A program made the position numbers and the translations under genes. Of a stretch of DNA of 64,000 nt, positions 1 through 9,936 are shown one piece after another. The notes beneath the pieces are model-generated. The model ran no database searches and was not told the DNA's origin. It saw nothing but the letters and a program-made list of their open reading frames with translations. This DNA is from Thalassotalea fonticola (GTDB lineage: Bacteria > Pseudomonadota > Gammaproteobacteria > Enterobacterales > Alteromonadaceae). Location of the stretch: positions 1,984,001 to 2,048,000 of the forward strand of contig NZ_CP136600.1 in NCBI RefSeq assembly GCF_032911225.1. Direction: 5' to 3'. The number at the start of each line of letters is the position of its first letter. Within the stretch, counting starts at the first letter, position 1.

Positions 1-322
1 AAGAAATAAATTTGTCATTCTGTTTTTGCGATAGTTTATCGCAAAGATTTAATAATGTGGCAAGTTGATTAGAAACCTGAATTTCACCACCCACACCTTC
101 TACCGGCGATATTTTTTCTAAAATTTGGGTCAGTTTATTACGAAAATTACTGACATCAACAGCACAGTTTTTTAAGATCGGTAACACTGAACCACCTGAC
201 TGGTTCAGTAGCGCTAACATTAAATGAGCCGGCTCTATAAATTGATGGTCTTTTCCCAACGCTAACGATTGAGCATCAGCAAGAGCTTGTTGAAATTTTT
301 GAGTGAGTTTGTCTAAACGCAT
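1..322 (-). CDS. clpB: ATP-dependent disaggregase ClpB, N-terminal part (cut by window edge)
   Basis: Only the first 107 codons are inside the window; the gene runs off the left edge. The protein starts [20 protein letters not shown] and continues with [14 protein letters not shown] and GGSVLPIL, matching the ClpB N-terminal Clp-N double repeat, which binds substrates for the Hsp104-class disaggregase working with DnaK. The ATG at 322 has a good ribosome site (AGGAG about 7 nt upstream). It lies downstream of rluD and pgeF, the same order as in E. coli. The leader holds small inverted repeats (375-391 and around 343-361). I found no convincing heat-shock promoter. Confidence 0.96.
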   Translation of the reverse strand, partial: MRLDKLTQKFQQALADAQSLALGKDHQFIEPAHLMLALLNQSGGSVLPILKNCAVDVSNFRNKLTQILEKISPVEGVGGEIQVSNQLATLLNLCDKLSQKQNDKFIS

Positions 323-459
323 GAAAATACTCCTACTTTTAACCATACAAACTATATGGTTTTTAGTTTCTTCTACTTATTAAATAAGTACAAAGTTTGG
401 AGTTTTCAATGGCAATGATGAAGTTTTTTAAAACGTATGGCTAGAATTTTGGGTAAAAT

Positions 460-1236
460 TTATGCGGACAAGCAAATCACAGACGCCATACGCCCGGTTT
501 GCCCATCTCTTCGATAAGAAAAATATTTATCCTGATCACTATAAGTACATTCAGCTAAACTGCTAATATTATTTATTCCTAGTAACTGTAATTGTAGAGT
601 TGCGAGTAAGTGCAAATTAGCAAGAAACTTGCCATCAGAATGTTCAACAAAGGCTTGAGAAAATGAAGGAGCTAAGTTTTCAAATGTTTGTTTTACTTCA
701 ATGCCCACTTCAAAAGCTTGTTCACCAATGCAAGGCCCTAACCACGCTGTTATGTTTTCAGGGCTGTCTTTAAAAAGATTAACCGTATTGGCAACAATGT
801 TAGCTGCTAATGGTCGCCAACCGCCGTGAATTGCAGCAATTTCACTACCGCTGTAGTTTACTAAAAAAATTGGCAAGCAGTCTGCGGTTAATACTGCCAA
901 AGCAATATTTTCTTTATCTGTATAAGAAGCATCTGCGGTTAAAGGCGTTGCTGAAATTGCTTTTACATTGACAACTTCATTGCCATGAACTTGATTTAAC
1001 CATTGAATTTTACAGTTTTGCGGTAACTGTTGAGCTAACTTTTGTCGATTTAAACTAACCTTCTGCTCGGCATCATTAACATGGTCGCCAAGATTAAAGC
1101 TATTAAAGGGAGCTATGCTATAGCCACTTTTACGAGTAGTAGTAACTGCCAACACACGTTGTTGTGTTGGCAAGTTTATATTTAGCACGCCACTATTTAA
1201 TATTGAGTTAGAAGCGGAATTAGACACACTAGACAA
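460..1236 (-). CDS. pgeF: Peptidoglycan editing factor PgeF (YfiH/DUF152 family)
   Basis: 258 aa in the longest form. Family hallmarks are visible: TADCLPIFL (metal-site Cys), AAIHGGWRPLAANI (HxGWR) and WLGPCIGEQAFEVG. PgeF/YfiH proteins remove wrongly incorporated L-Ser peptidoglycan precursors; related enzymes oxidise polyphenols or act on purine nucleosides. The annotated start is a TTG only 3 nt after the rluD stop, with a poor ribosome site. Homology begins near residue 17 (VLNINLP), so a GTG at 1227 or 1188 is also possible. It is probably co-transcribed with rluD and perhaps clpB. The family is certain; the exact start is not. Confidence 0.93.
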   Translation of the reverse strand: MSSVSNSASNSILNSGVLNINLPTQQRVLAVTTTRKSGYSIAPFNSFNLGDHVNDAEQKVSLNRQKLAQQLPQNCKIQWLNQVHGNEVVNVKAISATPLTADASYTDKENIALAVLTADCLPIFLVNYSGSEIAAIHGGWRPLAANIVANTVNLFKDSPENITAWLGPCIGEQAFEVGIEVKQTFENLAPSFSQAFVEHSDGKFLANLHLLATLQLQLLGINNISSLAECTYSDQDKYFSYRRDGQTGRMASVICLSA

Positions 1237-1239
1237 TAG

Positions 1240-2214
1240 TTAGAATTCTTCGACAGGGTTTAAGCGAAGATCTTCTTTTAACGCGGCATTCATGATCACC
1301 ATATCTTCAGGTATTTCTGCATGCCATGTCATTAACTCGCCATTGATTGGATGATACAAAGACAGCATAGTTGCATGTAGAGCTTGGCGTTTAAAGCCGC
1401 GCAGTTCATCTAAAAATTCACCACTCGCGGCTTTTGGAGGTCTTGGACGTCCACCATAAACAGGATCGCCAACTAACGGATGTCCGATAAATGACATATG
1501 AACACGAATTTGATGGGTACGACCGGTTTCTAAGCGTAAACGCAAACGAGTATGAAGACGATATTTTTCCATAACGCGATAATGAGTTACAGAAGGACGA
1601 CCCGAAATAGTCACTGCCATAGCAGTGCGTTTAGTCGAGTGACGGCCAATTGGCTCATCCACGATGCCACCAGCAGTCATAATGCCGTTGGCAATGGCCT
1701 CATATTCACGAGTAATTTCTCGAGCCTGTAGCGCTTCTACTAAGTTGGTCTGAGCTGCAATTGTTTTAGCAACAACCATCAAGCCTGTTGTATCTTTATC
1801 TAAACGATGAACTATACCGGCACGTGGAAGCAACTCTTGTCCTGGACAATGATGCAACAATGCATTTAATACAGTTCCATCATGATTACCAGCACCAGGA
1901 TGTACTACTAGGCCTGCGGGTTTGTTTATTACCAGAATATCTTCATCTTCATAAACAATATTGAGCTCAATAGCTTGTGCTTCGTGATGAACTTCAGTTT
2001 CAAGTTCAGCATTTAAAGTAATTGTTTCACCACCGGCCATTTTTACACGCGCTTTTGTGATTACTTCGCCATTTACAGCAACACTTCCGTCTAATATCCA
2101 GTCTTTTAAACGAGATCTTGAATAATCGGGGAACATTTGCGCAATTGTTTGGTCTAGACGTTTACCTAAGCATGAATCTGGTACTACGTCTTGGTGTTGA
2201 ATATTTTCAGCCAT
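1240..2214 (-). CDS. rluD: 23S rRNA pseudouridine(1911/1915/1917) synthase RluD
   Basis: 324 aa, normal for RluD. An N-terminal S4 RNA-binding domain (about residues 17-80) is followed by the RluA-type catalytic domain with the signature HRLDKDTTGLMVVAKT, which contains the catalytic Asp, and the later RTHQIRVHM motif. RluD makes three pseudouridines in helix 69 of 23S rRNA and is needed for normal ribosome assembly. The gene diverges from bamD, sharing a 176-bp intergenic region, and leads into pgeF, as in enterobacteria. Confidence 0.97.
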   Translation of the reverse strand: MAENIQHQDVVPDSCLGKRLDQTIAQMFPDYSRSRLKDWILDGSVAVNGEVITKARVKMAGGETITLNAELETEVHHEAQAIELNIVYEDEDILVINKPAGLVVHPGAGNHDGTVLNALLHHCPGQELLPRAGIVHRLDKDTTGLMVVAKTIAAQTNLVEALQAREITREYEAIANGIMTAGGIVDEPIGRHSTKRTAMAVTISGRPSVTHYRVMEKYRLHTRLRLRLETGRTHQIRVHMSFIGHPLVGDPVYGGRPRPPKAASGEFLDELRGFKRQALHATMLSLYHPINGELMTWHAEIPEDMVIMNAALKEDLRLNPVEEF

Positions 2215-2390
2215 TAAAGTCTCTATTAATTAGCACTGAGTTAATTAGCACTGTGCAAGGCACGAAAGCTAGGTTAGAATGTTTACACATTATTTCTTAT
2301 ACTTTACTAAGTACATTAGTAAAGTATTTTACCTGCTTTAAGCAGGGCTTTCATAATTATTTTTAAAGGGTCGCAATAGACAACCTATAT

Positions 2391-3155
2391 ATGAACAAGT
2401 TTACATTAAAAATCGCTACATTATCTTTATTTTTAAGTTTAGCTGGGTGTTCATCATCGCCTGAAGATATTGAAAAAGTACCAGATAAATCTGCACAAGC
2501 TTTATACCTAGATGCTAAAGATGCACTTGATAACGGTTTATACCAGAAAGCAATTCCAATTTTATCAGCTATTGACTCACGTTACCCATTTGGTGCAATT
2601 TCTCATCAGGTACAGTTAGATTTAATCTATGCATATTACAAAGCTGGAGACGTTGCTCAAGGAACAGCATTAGTAGAGCGCTTCTTACGCTTAAACCCTG
2701 GCCACAAAAATGTCGATTACGTTTATTACATGCGCGCCTTAATGAACCTTTCTTTAGAAGAAAATTTATTCCAAGAAATGGCCGGTATTGATCGCAGTGA
2801 TAGAGACCCGAAGCATGCACGTGCAGCGTTTGATGATTTTAGAACAATATTGACAGTTTATCCTGACAGTAAATACGGCTCTGATGCGCGCAAGCGTATG
2901 ATATCGATAAAAAGTCGTTTAGCCGATTATGAACTAGCGGCCGCACGATTTTTCATGAAGCGTAAAGCGTATGCAGCAGCAGCAAACCGTGGCCGCTACA
3001 TTGTTGAATATTTTGGTCCAGGTGAGCAAGTTGAAGATGCACTTGTGCTCATGATTGAATGTTATGAAATTTTGGGGTTAGACGATTTAAAACGTAATGC
3101 TAGGCAAGTATTGGCGTTGAATTACCCTAACAACCCTGCGGTAAGTGGAAATTAA
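2391..3155 (+). CDS. bamD: Outer membrane assembly lipoprotein BamD
   Basis: 254 aa. It begins with a lipoprotein signal ending in the lipobox LAGC, so Cys20 is the lipidated residue. The rest is TPR-type helices (for example ALYLDAKDALDNGLYQKAIPIL and VDYVYYMRALMNL), as in the five-TPR BamD scaffold of the BAM complex that inserts beta-barrel proteins in the outer membrane. It diverges from rluD and is followed by a strong terminator. Confidence 0.97.
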   Translation: MNKFTLKIATLSLFLSLAGCSSSPEDIEKVPDKSAQALYLDAKDALDNGLYQKAIPILSAIDSRYPFGAISHQVQLDLIYAYYKAGDVAQGTALVERFLRLNPGHKNVDYVYYMRALMNLSLEENLFQEMAGIDRSDRDPKHARAAFDDFRTILTVYPDSKYGSDARKRMISIKSRLADYELAAARFFMKRKAYAAAANRGRYIVEYFGPGEQVEDALVLMIECYEILGLDDLKRNARQVLALNYPNNPAVSGN

Positions 3156-3200
3156 GGACTTAGGACTATTAATTTTTAGTTTATTTATTTCTAAATTAAG

Positions 3201-3226
3201 CGGCGTTCATTTGAACGCCGTTTTTT
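3201..3226 (+). terminator. Rho-independent terminator of bamD
   Basis: A perfect 8-bp G+C-rich stem (cggcgttc / gaacgccg) with a 4-nt loop is followed directly by six T. It lies 45 nt after the bamD stop and before the convergent glnB gene. Confidence 0.9.
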
Positions 3227-3243
3227 AATGTGAAGTAGATTTG

Positions 3244-3639
<396 letters not shown>

Positions 3640-3776
3640 TTATACAATATAAATAGCTTTTACAGCAAATAAAGTTAGAAAATGCCTGATATAGTTATTT
3701 TTTTTAAATTACAACATAGCAAGCCCAGAATAACATTGATAAAATGATTTTTTAAATACCGCTTTAAGGGCCACCT

Positions 3777-4607
3777 ATGAACCGCCAAGCTATCATTAGC
3801 GAGATGAAAGTATTGCCAGAAATTGATGCGAAAGTAGAAATTACTCGCCGAGTTAATTTTATTAAAGAACAATTAGTTAATTCTGGCTTAAAACATTTAA
3901 TTTTAGGGATTAGTGGTGGCGTAGATTCATCAACATGTGGCCGGTTAGCACAACTCGCAGTTAATGAATTAAATGAAGAACATGGCAATGATTTTAAATT
4001 TATTGCCGTGCGTTTACCTTATAACGTACAGGCGGATGAAGATGATGCGCAATTAGCATTAAAATTTATTCAACCAAGTCAATGTATCTCAACCAACGTT
4101 ATGGCAGGTGTTGATGGCATTCATCAAGAAGCGGTTACAATATTAGAAGATAGTGGTTTATTAGCAGCAAATGCCCACCGGTTAGACTTTTCCAAGGGTA
4201 ATGTAAAAGCCCGAACTCGAATGGTTATGCAATACCATTTAGCTGGAATATTAGGAGGCTTGGTCATTGGCACTGATCATAGTGCTGAAAATATTACTGG
4301 TTTTTATACCAAATGGGGCGATGGCGCTTGTGATATGGCACCACTGTTTGGTTTAAGCAAACGTCAAGTTCGCTTACTTGCCAGAACTATGGGTGCACCT
4401 GAAAAACTTATAGTAAAACCACCTACTGCTGATTTAGAAGAGCTAGCTCCTGGCAAAGAAGATGAAGCTGCTTTAGGCTTGAGTTACGATAATATTGACG
4501 ACTTTCTTGAAGGTAAAACGGTTAGCCATGACGTGGTTGATAAACTAATAAATATATACAACAACACTCAGCACAAGCGTCAGCCTATCCCAACTATTTA
4601 CGATTAA
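3777..4607 (+). CDS. nadE: Ammonia-dependent NAD synthetase NadE
   Basis: 276 aa, the size of the ammonia-dependent NadE without a glutaminase domain. The N-type ATP pyrophosphatase loop [14 protein letters not shown] (SGGxDSS) is present, as are the [11 protein letters not shown] and [16 protein letters not shown] motifs. It converts deamido-NAD to NAD using ATP and ammonia. The ATG follows an AAGGG ribosome site at 3766-3770. The divergent neighbour is PII, which in some bacteria is reported to affect NAD synthetase. Confidence 0.96.
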   Translation: MNRQAIISEMKVLPEIDAKVEITRRVNFIKEQLVNSGLKHLILGISGGVDSSTCGRLAQLAVNELNEEHGNDFKFIAVRLPYNVQADEDDAQLALKFIQPSQCISTNVMAGVDGIHQEAVTILEDSGLLAANAHRLDFSKGNVKARTRMVMQYHLAGILGGLVIGTDHSAENITGFYTKWGDGACDMAPLFGLSKRQVRLLARTMGAPEKLIVKPPTADLEELAPGKEDEAALGLSYDNIDDFLEGKTVSHDVVDKLINIYNNTQHKRQPIPTIYD

Positions 4608-4691
4608 TATTTTAAAAATTTATAGGGGCATATAAAATAACAGAATTCGAACCATCTCTGGCAATTCTAAGTTATTGCTTCCCTGAAATAA

Positions 4692-4716
4692 AAAACCTGC
4701 TTTTGAAGCAGGTTTT
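4692..4716. terminator. Bidirectional terminator between nadE and the pilE1 operon
   Basis: A perfect 11-bp stem (aaaacctgctt / aagcaggtttt) with a 3-nt loop sits between the convergent 3' ends of nadE and pilE1. A/T runs on both sides allow it to work in either direction. Confidence 0.85.
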
Positions 4717-4757
4717 ACTTTTTAGTTAGTAGTAACATTTTAAATCTTAGCTATTTA

Positions 4758-5192
4758 TTACCAACAAGACGTGGGACCTTTTAAACCTTTCGGATTTGCT
4801 GCGCTAACAGCTATCGTTAACGCTGTACAACCCGTGTCTTTAGCTTGAACTCCTTGAGCCGTCGCGGTAATGGTATAAGCGTTACCTGAGGCACCAGTAA
4901 TTTTTAATTGATAATAGCCATTTTCACTGGTAGAAATGCCCTTTACCGTGTTAGAAGCACAATTATTGGCGCCACCTATTGCACTGCCAAAGGTCGCACA
5001 ACTGCCTCTTAATTTACTTTGTGACAAAATTAAACCAAGCATGGCACTTTTCGCGTCTGACCGCCTTGCTTTCATCATCGAATCACTAAACGAAGGGTAA
5101 GCTATTCCGGCAATAATGCCCACAATAACGACCACTACCATTAACTCAATTAAACTAAAACCTTTGGTATTATTTTTCTTAAAGGTAAACAC
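4758..5192 (-). CDS. pilE: Type IV minor pilin PilE-like (cluster 1)
   Basis: 144 aa from a GTG at 5192. A clear GAGG ribosome site lies 6 nt before this GTG; the ATG four codons upstream (5204) has none, so the GTG is preferred. The class III signal is KKNNTKG then FSLIELMVVVVIVGIIAGIAY, with Glu5 of the mature protein present. Cysteines near the C-terminus (DTGCTALT and the final SCW) probably form the pilin disulfide. It overlaps the pilV1 stop by 14 nt and is the last gene of a five-gene operon. Confidence 0.88.
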   Translation of the reverse strand: MFTFKKNNTKGFSLIELMVVVVIVGIIAGIAYPSFSDSMMKARRSDAKSAMLGLILSQSKLRGSCATFGSAIGGANNCASNTVKGISTSENGYYQLKITGASGNAYTITATAQGVQAKDTGCTALTIAVSAANPKGLKGPTSCW

Positions 5193-7260
5193 TGCACGCC
5201 TCATTATTTTTAGTAATCGCTATATTCAATTTTATTAATTCATCACTAATATCAGAGAACTGAATTGACGTTACTTTACCATTATTAGATGCTGAAATTA
5301 TTGAATATTGAGCACTATCTAATGCATCTGGAATACCGATACACGGTGTATTATTTTTATGTGAGCTATTTACATATAAAACACCTGACCATGGTGTGCC
5401 ATTTGCGGCCGCGATACAACTATATATGTTTTTATCACAATTGACACTGGTACCGTTAGTTATAGTGAAAGTTATCGTTGCAAGCTTACCAGTTTCACCA
5501 AGTACAGAACCACTAACAAGAACGTTAACAGGTTCAACAACAGGGGGATCAACTTCAGCGCCAACACGGCAGGTGAAATTATTAATAACTTGATCAGCAA
5601 AGATCTCTCTTCCTGCTGGGAAACTTTGCTGATAGTCAAGGCATTCAAAATCAGCAATAATTGAAGAAAGGTTTATTGCGCCTTCCCATCCTTCGCCCCA
5701 ATCAAAGACATTACAACTGAAATTTAAGGTATGAGTTTTATCGGCAACGCTTTTATAAGCAACAGAACAATTTCCGGCACGGTCTGAAGTATTAACAAAT
5801 ATGCCTGCTAATAAATCGTCTTCGAGTAAATCAGTACCGGTAACAGCTATATCGCCACTGAGTTCATAAATTTTTAATGGTGGGTCACTAGGATCATATG
5901 GGCAATAGTCATCATATTTATAACCAAAGGTATCGATTTTAGTATGATCCATATAATTCGAGTCTTGGTTTAAACAAAAGAAATCTGTCGGCATTCCCTC
6001 AAATCTGGCTCCAGTTGCCCCATCAATATCAGCATCAGGAACCCGCATCGCGGTAATACAATCTTGTTCATTAGAGTTTGAAACCGCAGTAATAAAAAAA
6101 TCATGGCCTGGGTCGCCCTCGGCAGGCAATATTAACGCATCATTGATCCCGATAGAATAATATATAGGAAAACCATCGCTATTTACAGTAGGTTTACCGT
6201 TACTGTCTCCATTGAAAGCCATGCCACGATATACTCGACGAACGGCAACTTTTGGCGTTAAATTAGGGTCTGTGGCATAGGGGTCGCCCATACAACCATC
6301 TAAAATTGCGGTTTGATTTTCATTACTTTGCGACTGCAATAAACCAACATTTCCATGCCAACCGCCGCCCAAATAACAGGTATATTCGTAATATTCAAAA
6401 GCCTTATTCGGATCGGTGAATAATGTATGGCTGGTATCATTCGTTACAGCAACAGCGGCGTTATTGGAATCAAGGTAATAGCGTTGACAATAGGCAGCAT
6501 CGGAGGCGATTACAAAAATATCTTTAATGTCAAAATTAGTGTTATTTTGATCAACATAAATACGTCCAGAGATTTCGGCAAACCCGGTACAAGGAGTACC
6601 AGTACGTTCGTTATCAACAATTTCACAGGCATCTTCAAGAGTCAGCACAACGTCATTACCAGACGTTAACCGTAAATCGCCATCGCTCCTATCTAACAGG
6701 CCGGTAGTATCGCCATTGGAGTAACTAATTAAATTGTTGTCTTTATTAAATTCTTCATCGGTTACTTGTCCCTCACCAAGTTTAGCTCGACCTGTTGCAG
6801 AGCGTACATAGTTTTCACTTTCTTTTATTGTCTCAATATCCCCAGAAAGGCTTGGCGATATCCAAGACAATTGCGTATCTAAAGAAACTATTTGCGCAGC
6901 TCCTTGAGCATCTGTCCAGCTCACGTTTACCGTGATACTTTTTCTATCGTCAATTTCGGCAATAGTTTCAGCTCGAAGAAATCTGGCATTACTACCAGCA
7001 ATTTTAGTCGCATTTTTATCGGTGCCGACGGCAAAAATTGTATTAAAATCACTTTCCGTTAAACCATCATCAGTATAGTTTCGTAATTGCTCAATTCTTT
7101 CTTGTGCTAACGCCATGGCTTCTGCTTTTAATTTATTGGCATTGCTGTCATTTACTAAACTACTTTGTAAAGAAGCAACAGCTAATAGACCCACGGCCAT
7201 AATAGCTAAAGCAACAAGCACCTCAATTAAACCGAAGCCTTTTAAGTTTTTATTGTTCAT
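5179..7260 (-). CDS. pilV: Greatly enlarged PilV-like minor pilin with three repeated Cys/Trp modules (cluster 1)
   Basis: 693 aa from the ATG at 7260 (GGAG 8 nt upstream; an in-frame GTG three codons earlier lacks a site). The N-terminus KNLKG then FGLIEVLVALAIMAVGLLAVAS is a typical PilV prepilin, but ordinary PilV proteins have about 150-200 aa. Beyond residue 200 it carries three related segments (about 230-307, 467-537 and 582-630). Each has an [IV]SG start, a Cys, an aromatic-x-Cys pair and a W-x-G motif (GGGWHGNVGL, GEGWEGAINL, TPWSGVLYV). About 20 cysteines suggest disulfide-linked beta domains. I infer a tip adhesin or tip-scaffold role. It lies in an operon between pilX1 and pilE1. 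Confidence 0.85.
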   Translation of the reverse strand: MNNKNLKGFGLIEVLVALAIMAVGLLAVASLQSSLVNDSNANKLKAEAMALAQERIEQLRNYTDDGLTESDFNTIFAVGTDKNATKIAGSNARFLRAETIAEIDDRKSITVNVSWTDAQGAAQIVSLDTQLSWISPSLSGDIETIKESENYVRSATGRAKLGEGQVTDEEFNKDNNLISYSNGDTTGLLDRSDGDLRLTSGNDVVLTLEDACEIVDNERTGTPCTGFAEISGRIYVDQNNTNFDIKDIFVIASDAAYCQRYYLDSNNAAVAVTNDTSHTLFTDPNKAFEYYEYTCYLGGGWHGNVGLLQSQSNENQTAILDGCMGDPYATDPNLTPKVAVRRVYRGMAFNGDSNGKPTVNSDGFPIYYSIGINDALILPAEGDPGHDFFITAVSNSNEQDCITAMRVPDADIDGATGARFEGMPTDFFCLNQDSNYMDHTKIDTFGYKYDDYCPYDPSDPPLKIYELSGDIAVTGTDLLEDDLLAGIFVNTSDRAGNCSVAYKSVADKTHTLNFSCNVFDWGEGWEGAINLSSIIADFECLDYQQSFPAGREIFADQVINNFTCRVGAEVDPPVVEPVNVLVSGSVLGETGKLATITFTITNGTSVNCDKNIYSCIAAANGTPWSGVLYVNSSHKNNTPCIGIPDALDSAQYSIISASNNGKVTSIQFSDISDELIKLNIAITKNNEACSVYL

Positions 7261-7265
7261 TTTTA

Positions 7266-8441
7266 TCACTCCGCTACAAAATCAATCCAACTGCCAGCCG
7301 TAACAACTGCAGGACCAGTTTCACTCAAATCCTCTAAAAGGCCTGAATTGTACCAAATATCTAGACTACCAGATTCTGATGCTGCGCCATTCACTATTAC
7401 AGCCCCAAAAAAAGACGTATTACCGGTAACGTCTAGATTGCCGGTAACAAATACTAAACCATAAAACTCTGGGGTCCCCTTAAAAGTTGCATTACCATCA
7501 ACAATTAAGATGGAAGGTTCATCCATAGAGCCTATAACCCCACCATTTGAAACCACATCACCATCAACCCAAATAACTTCACCTTCTGCGCCATTGGCAC
7601 AAGAGTCCCAGTTTGCTTCTGTACACTCAACGGATACCATTGTTTCTTTAAAAGCTTCGGGCGGTAAGCCAAAAAAGTTTATGAACATTTCATCGCTGGT
7701 TAAATTGGCTAAATCAGTGTCATGCTCAATAACATCAAGGCCAACTTTTGAACCATCAGAAGATAAAACCTGACCACATGGGTTGGTATCTTGGGTATCC
7801 ATACAACCTGGGTAATTAGGGTCATTCGGGTTGGCTATATAGGTTTTTTTCGAACCAGAAGATTTAAGCTGCACATCACTGCCACTCCATATGGTACTGT
7901 GCCCTTCTAGGTTATGCACAGTGCCAGAACCATCAAAGAATACATTACCCTTTGCACTTATTGGGTTGTCAGGCGTGTTTACTATAGGGCTGATAAACTG
8001 CATTTCAGATATTACGGTTCGGCTCGCAGTTCCATCCGTAGCAAATCCAATGGAAGTAACTTTGTAATGGTTTAAGTCATTTACTACAGATATTTCAACA
8101 TCAACTTCAGCAAAACCATTGGTAAATGCAATTTCATTTGAATCATTAACACCATCATTATTGGTATCGGTAATGCCGCCCTCAGTGCCATCTTCTTTAA
8201 AATAATCGCCACTACCAAGCTCGGTAAAAGCAATATTTAAAGCAGATTCTGCCGACTCGAATGCATATTTTGCTCTAACATCGTTATTTACCAGCTTCTG
8301 TTCTAATAAAATTGAGCGGGCAAGGTATAAAGACACCAAGGTTATTAAAATGAGCAGTATTATCGACGTGATAAGCACTGCCATACCTTGCTGTTTTTTA
8401 ATACTTTTGATACTTATGTTTTTTTTATTAAGGACAGCCAT
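7266..8441 (-). CDS. pilX: PilX-like minor pilin assembly protein (cluster 1)
   Basis: 391 aa. The N-terminus KKQQGMAVLITSIILLILITLVSLYLARS is typical of PilX, which has a hydrophobic stretch but no Glu5. A calcium-loop-like sequence, DTNNDGVNDSNE, lies at residues 92-103. The second half is rich in short beta repeats (GNVFFDGSG, ILIVDGNATFKG, GLVFVTGNLDVTGNTSFFG), as in the larger PilX proteins of marine Gammaproteobacteria. The ATG overlaps the pilW1 stop by one base (TAATG), implying translational coupling. Confidence 0.85.
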   Translation of the reverse strand: MAVLNKKNISIKSIKKQQGMAVLITSIILLILITLVSLYLARSILLEQKLVNNDVRAKYAFESAESALNIAFTELGSGDYFKEDGTEGGITDTNNDGVNDSNEIAFTNGFAEVDVEISVVNDLNHYKVTSIGFATDGTASRTVISEMQFISPIVNTPDNPISAKGNVFFDGSGTVHNLEGHSTIWSGSDVQLKSSGSKKTYIANPNDPNYPGCMDTQDTNPCGQVLSSDGSKVGLDVIEHDTDLANLTSDEMFINFFGLPPEAFKETMVSVECTEANWDSCANGAEGEVIWVDGDVVSNGGVIGSMDEPSILIVDGNATFKGTPEFYGLVFVTGNLDVTGNTSFFGAVIVNGAASESGSLDIWYNSGLLEDLSETGPAVVTAGSWIDFVAE

Positions 8442-9241
8442 TATCTCATCCTCACTACATCATTTCTTACTCGAACGGTTTGTTTAATTTTTGCAGTCAC
8501 TTCAGAGTCACTCTTTAACCTACCTGCTAGTGTAATGAGAATCTCTCTTGTTTCAACAGTCATCTGACCTACAGTAGGCGTTACTGTATAGCAATCTTTT
8601 TCACCATCGTCATCAACGGTTGTATCTGCATCAGAAACAGAGTCTAAGCCATCTGGCTCCGATGAATTTACACAAGCAGACTCGGCCGGATTAAAGGTTA
8701 ATGAGGTAATTTCTATTAACTCTGGATCACTTAATGAATGCCATGTACCACCACTACAAGTGATAGCGGGTACCTGCGCCGTATTTACTGCCATTTCGAC
8801 AGCACCGTCACTGCGGCTATAGCGAAAGCCGAAGTATTCAACATCGCCTGCAGCATCAACACTGCCGTCTCCATTTTTATCGTATGTAAATAACAAACAA
8901 TAACCGTCAGTATCAGTATTTTCATCGACACTGGCAGTCGCACTAGAAAATATCGTAAGAAGAGTATCATCATCAACATTAAATGGGTTATCTGCAGAAG
9001 GTAACGCGTTAGGGTTATCCCAAAAACCAGCTCTGCGAATATCATTGACCATCACCGACATAATGGTCATTAACTGGGTGTTTAATTTAGTTGACTTTAA
9101 CGTTTCAGAAGAGCTGACAATAACTGCCAGATAAACGTAAATAACGCCAGAGAGTACAATTAAACCAAAGATCATGCTTAATAATAATTCTATTAAAGTA
9201 AAACCTTTGTTGAATGATAATTTATTAGTATTTTTAAGCAT
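8441..9241 (-). CDS. pilW: PilW-like minor pilin (cluster 1)
   Basis: 266 aa. Prepilin signal NKG then FTLIELLLSMIFGLIVLSGVIY. It carries an EF-hand-like loop DKNGDGSVDAAGD at residues 121-133 and acidic stretches (SDADTTVDDDGEKD). PilW is a minor pilin that helps start type IV pilus assembly with FimT, PilV, PilX and PilE. The start overlaps the fimT1 stop by one base, and the stop overlaps the pilX1 start. Confidence 0.88.
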   Translation of the reverse strand: MLKNTNKLSFNKGFTLIELLLSMIFGLIVLSGVIYVYLAVIVSSSETLKSTKLNTQLMTIMSVMVNDIRRAGFWDNPNALPSADNPFNVDDDTLLTIFSSATASVDENTDTDGYCLLFTYDKNGDGSVDAAGDVEYFGFRYSRSDGAVEMAVNTAQVPAITCSGGTWHSLSDPELIEITSLTFNPAESACVNSSEPDGLDSVSDADTTVDDDGEKDCYTVTPTVGQMTVETREILITLAGRLKSDSEVTAKIKQTVRVRNDVVRMR

Positions 9242-9825
9242 TAGCTACAATCCTTATAATCGCTAAGATCATCAGAGCAAATCGTTATTGTGCCAATTAT
9301 AGAAAGTCTAATTTGTACATTATTGCCCAATTCAGACGTTAAGGTGTAATAGCGGTAGCCACCTAAATTTGTTGTGCCTCGGGTAGAGTCAAACTCAATA
9401 GCGTCAATAGTAGAAGAACTGTACGATCTCTTAATGCTGATTTCATCAAAATCGAGACCAGAAAGACGATGAAGAACAGCATCATCTTCGGCGTTATAAA
9501 CACCATCACCATTATCGATCGGTAACACACATGCTTTAGCATCGGTGTTTGTTGTAATTAATGGGTTGCAAAAAGCATCCTCACTCATACCAAAAGCCCA
9601 TTTTTTTGAACGCAGTGTGCTTGCACTCCAATAAATGGTTTTTGAGCGACTTAAAGATTCACTACGGGCCTGTTGCAAATAGGAATAAAGATGTTCAGTA
9701 GCACTGATGAGTTTGCGTTTATCGAAAGATTCTAAAAAGCTGGGCCCGGCAACGCCCGCCAAAATACTCAGAATGAGTATGGTGATAAGAAGTTCTATTA
9801 ATGTTAAACCACGTACTTTTTTCAT
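9241..9825 (-). CDS. fimT: FimT/GspH-like minor pilin, first gene of cluster 1
   Basis: 194 aa when started at the ATG at 9825, giving MKKVRG then LTLIELLITILILSILAGVAG, a normal class III signal. The frame is open 19 codons upstream, but that part spans a perfect hairpin and is not pilin-like. The GspH/FimT fold is suggested by SATEHLYSYLQQARSESLSR. It has a Ca-type loop DNGDGVYNAEDD at residues 104-115. A hairpin (9839-9863) directly precedes the ribosome site. Confidence 0.87.
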   Translation of the reverse strand: MKKVRGLTLIELLITILILSILAGVAGPSFLESFDKRKLISATEHLYSYLQQARSESLSRSKTIYWSASTLRSKKWAFGMSEDAFCNPLITTNTDAKACVLPIDNGDGVYNAEDDAVLHRLSGLDFDEISIKRSYSSSTIDAIEFDSTRGTTNLGGYRYYTLTSELGNNVQIRLSIIGTITICSDDLSDYKDCS

Positions 9826-9838
9826 TGTCTCAATACCC

Positions 9839-9863
9839 CTACCAATGCCTTTAGCATTGGTAG
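9839..9863 (-). promoter_or_regulatory. Perfect hairpin in the fimT1 leader
   Basis: Arms ctaccaatgc and gcattggtag (10 bp, perfect) enclose a 5-nt loop. In the minus-strand mRNA the hairpin ends 13 nt before the fimT1 ATG, next to its ribosome site. It could affect translation of the operon or be a protein site; its function is unknown. Confidence 0.5.
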
Positions 9864-9936
9864 CGCTTCCTTTGTATCGCAACGTAATATCCTATAATGT
9901 GCTTTGTTATTTTTTTAATTTGTTCGTTCGTTCATG

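Noticed and set aside
323..460. Sigma-32 heat-shock promoter of clpB (attgaaaa seen)
   Set aside because: No CCCCAT-like -10 box at suitable distance; promoter may also lie upstream of rluD.
2118..2366. 82-codon plus-strand frame over the start of rluD
   Set aside because: Mostly antisense to rluD and with no coding character.
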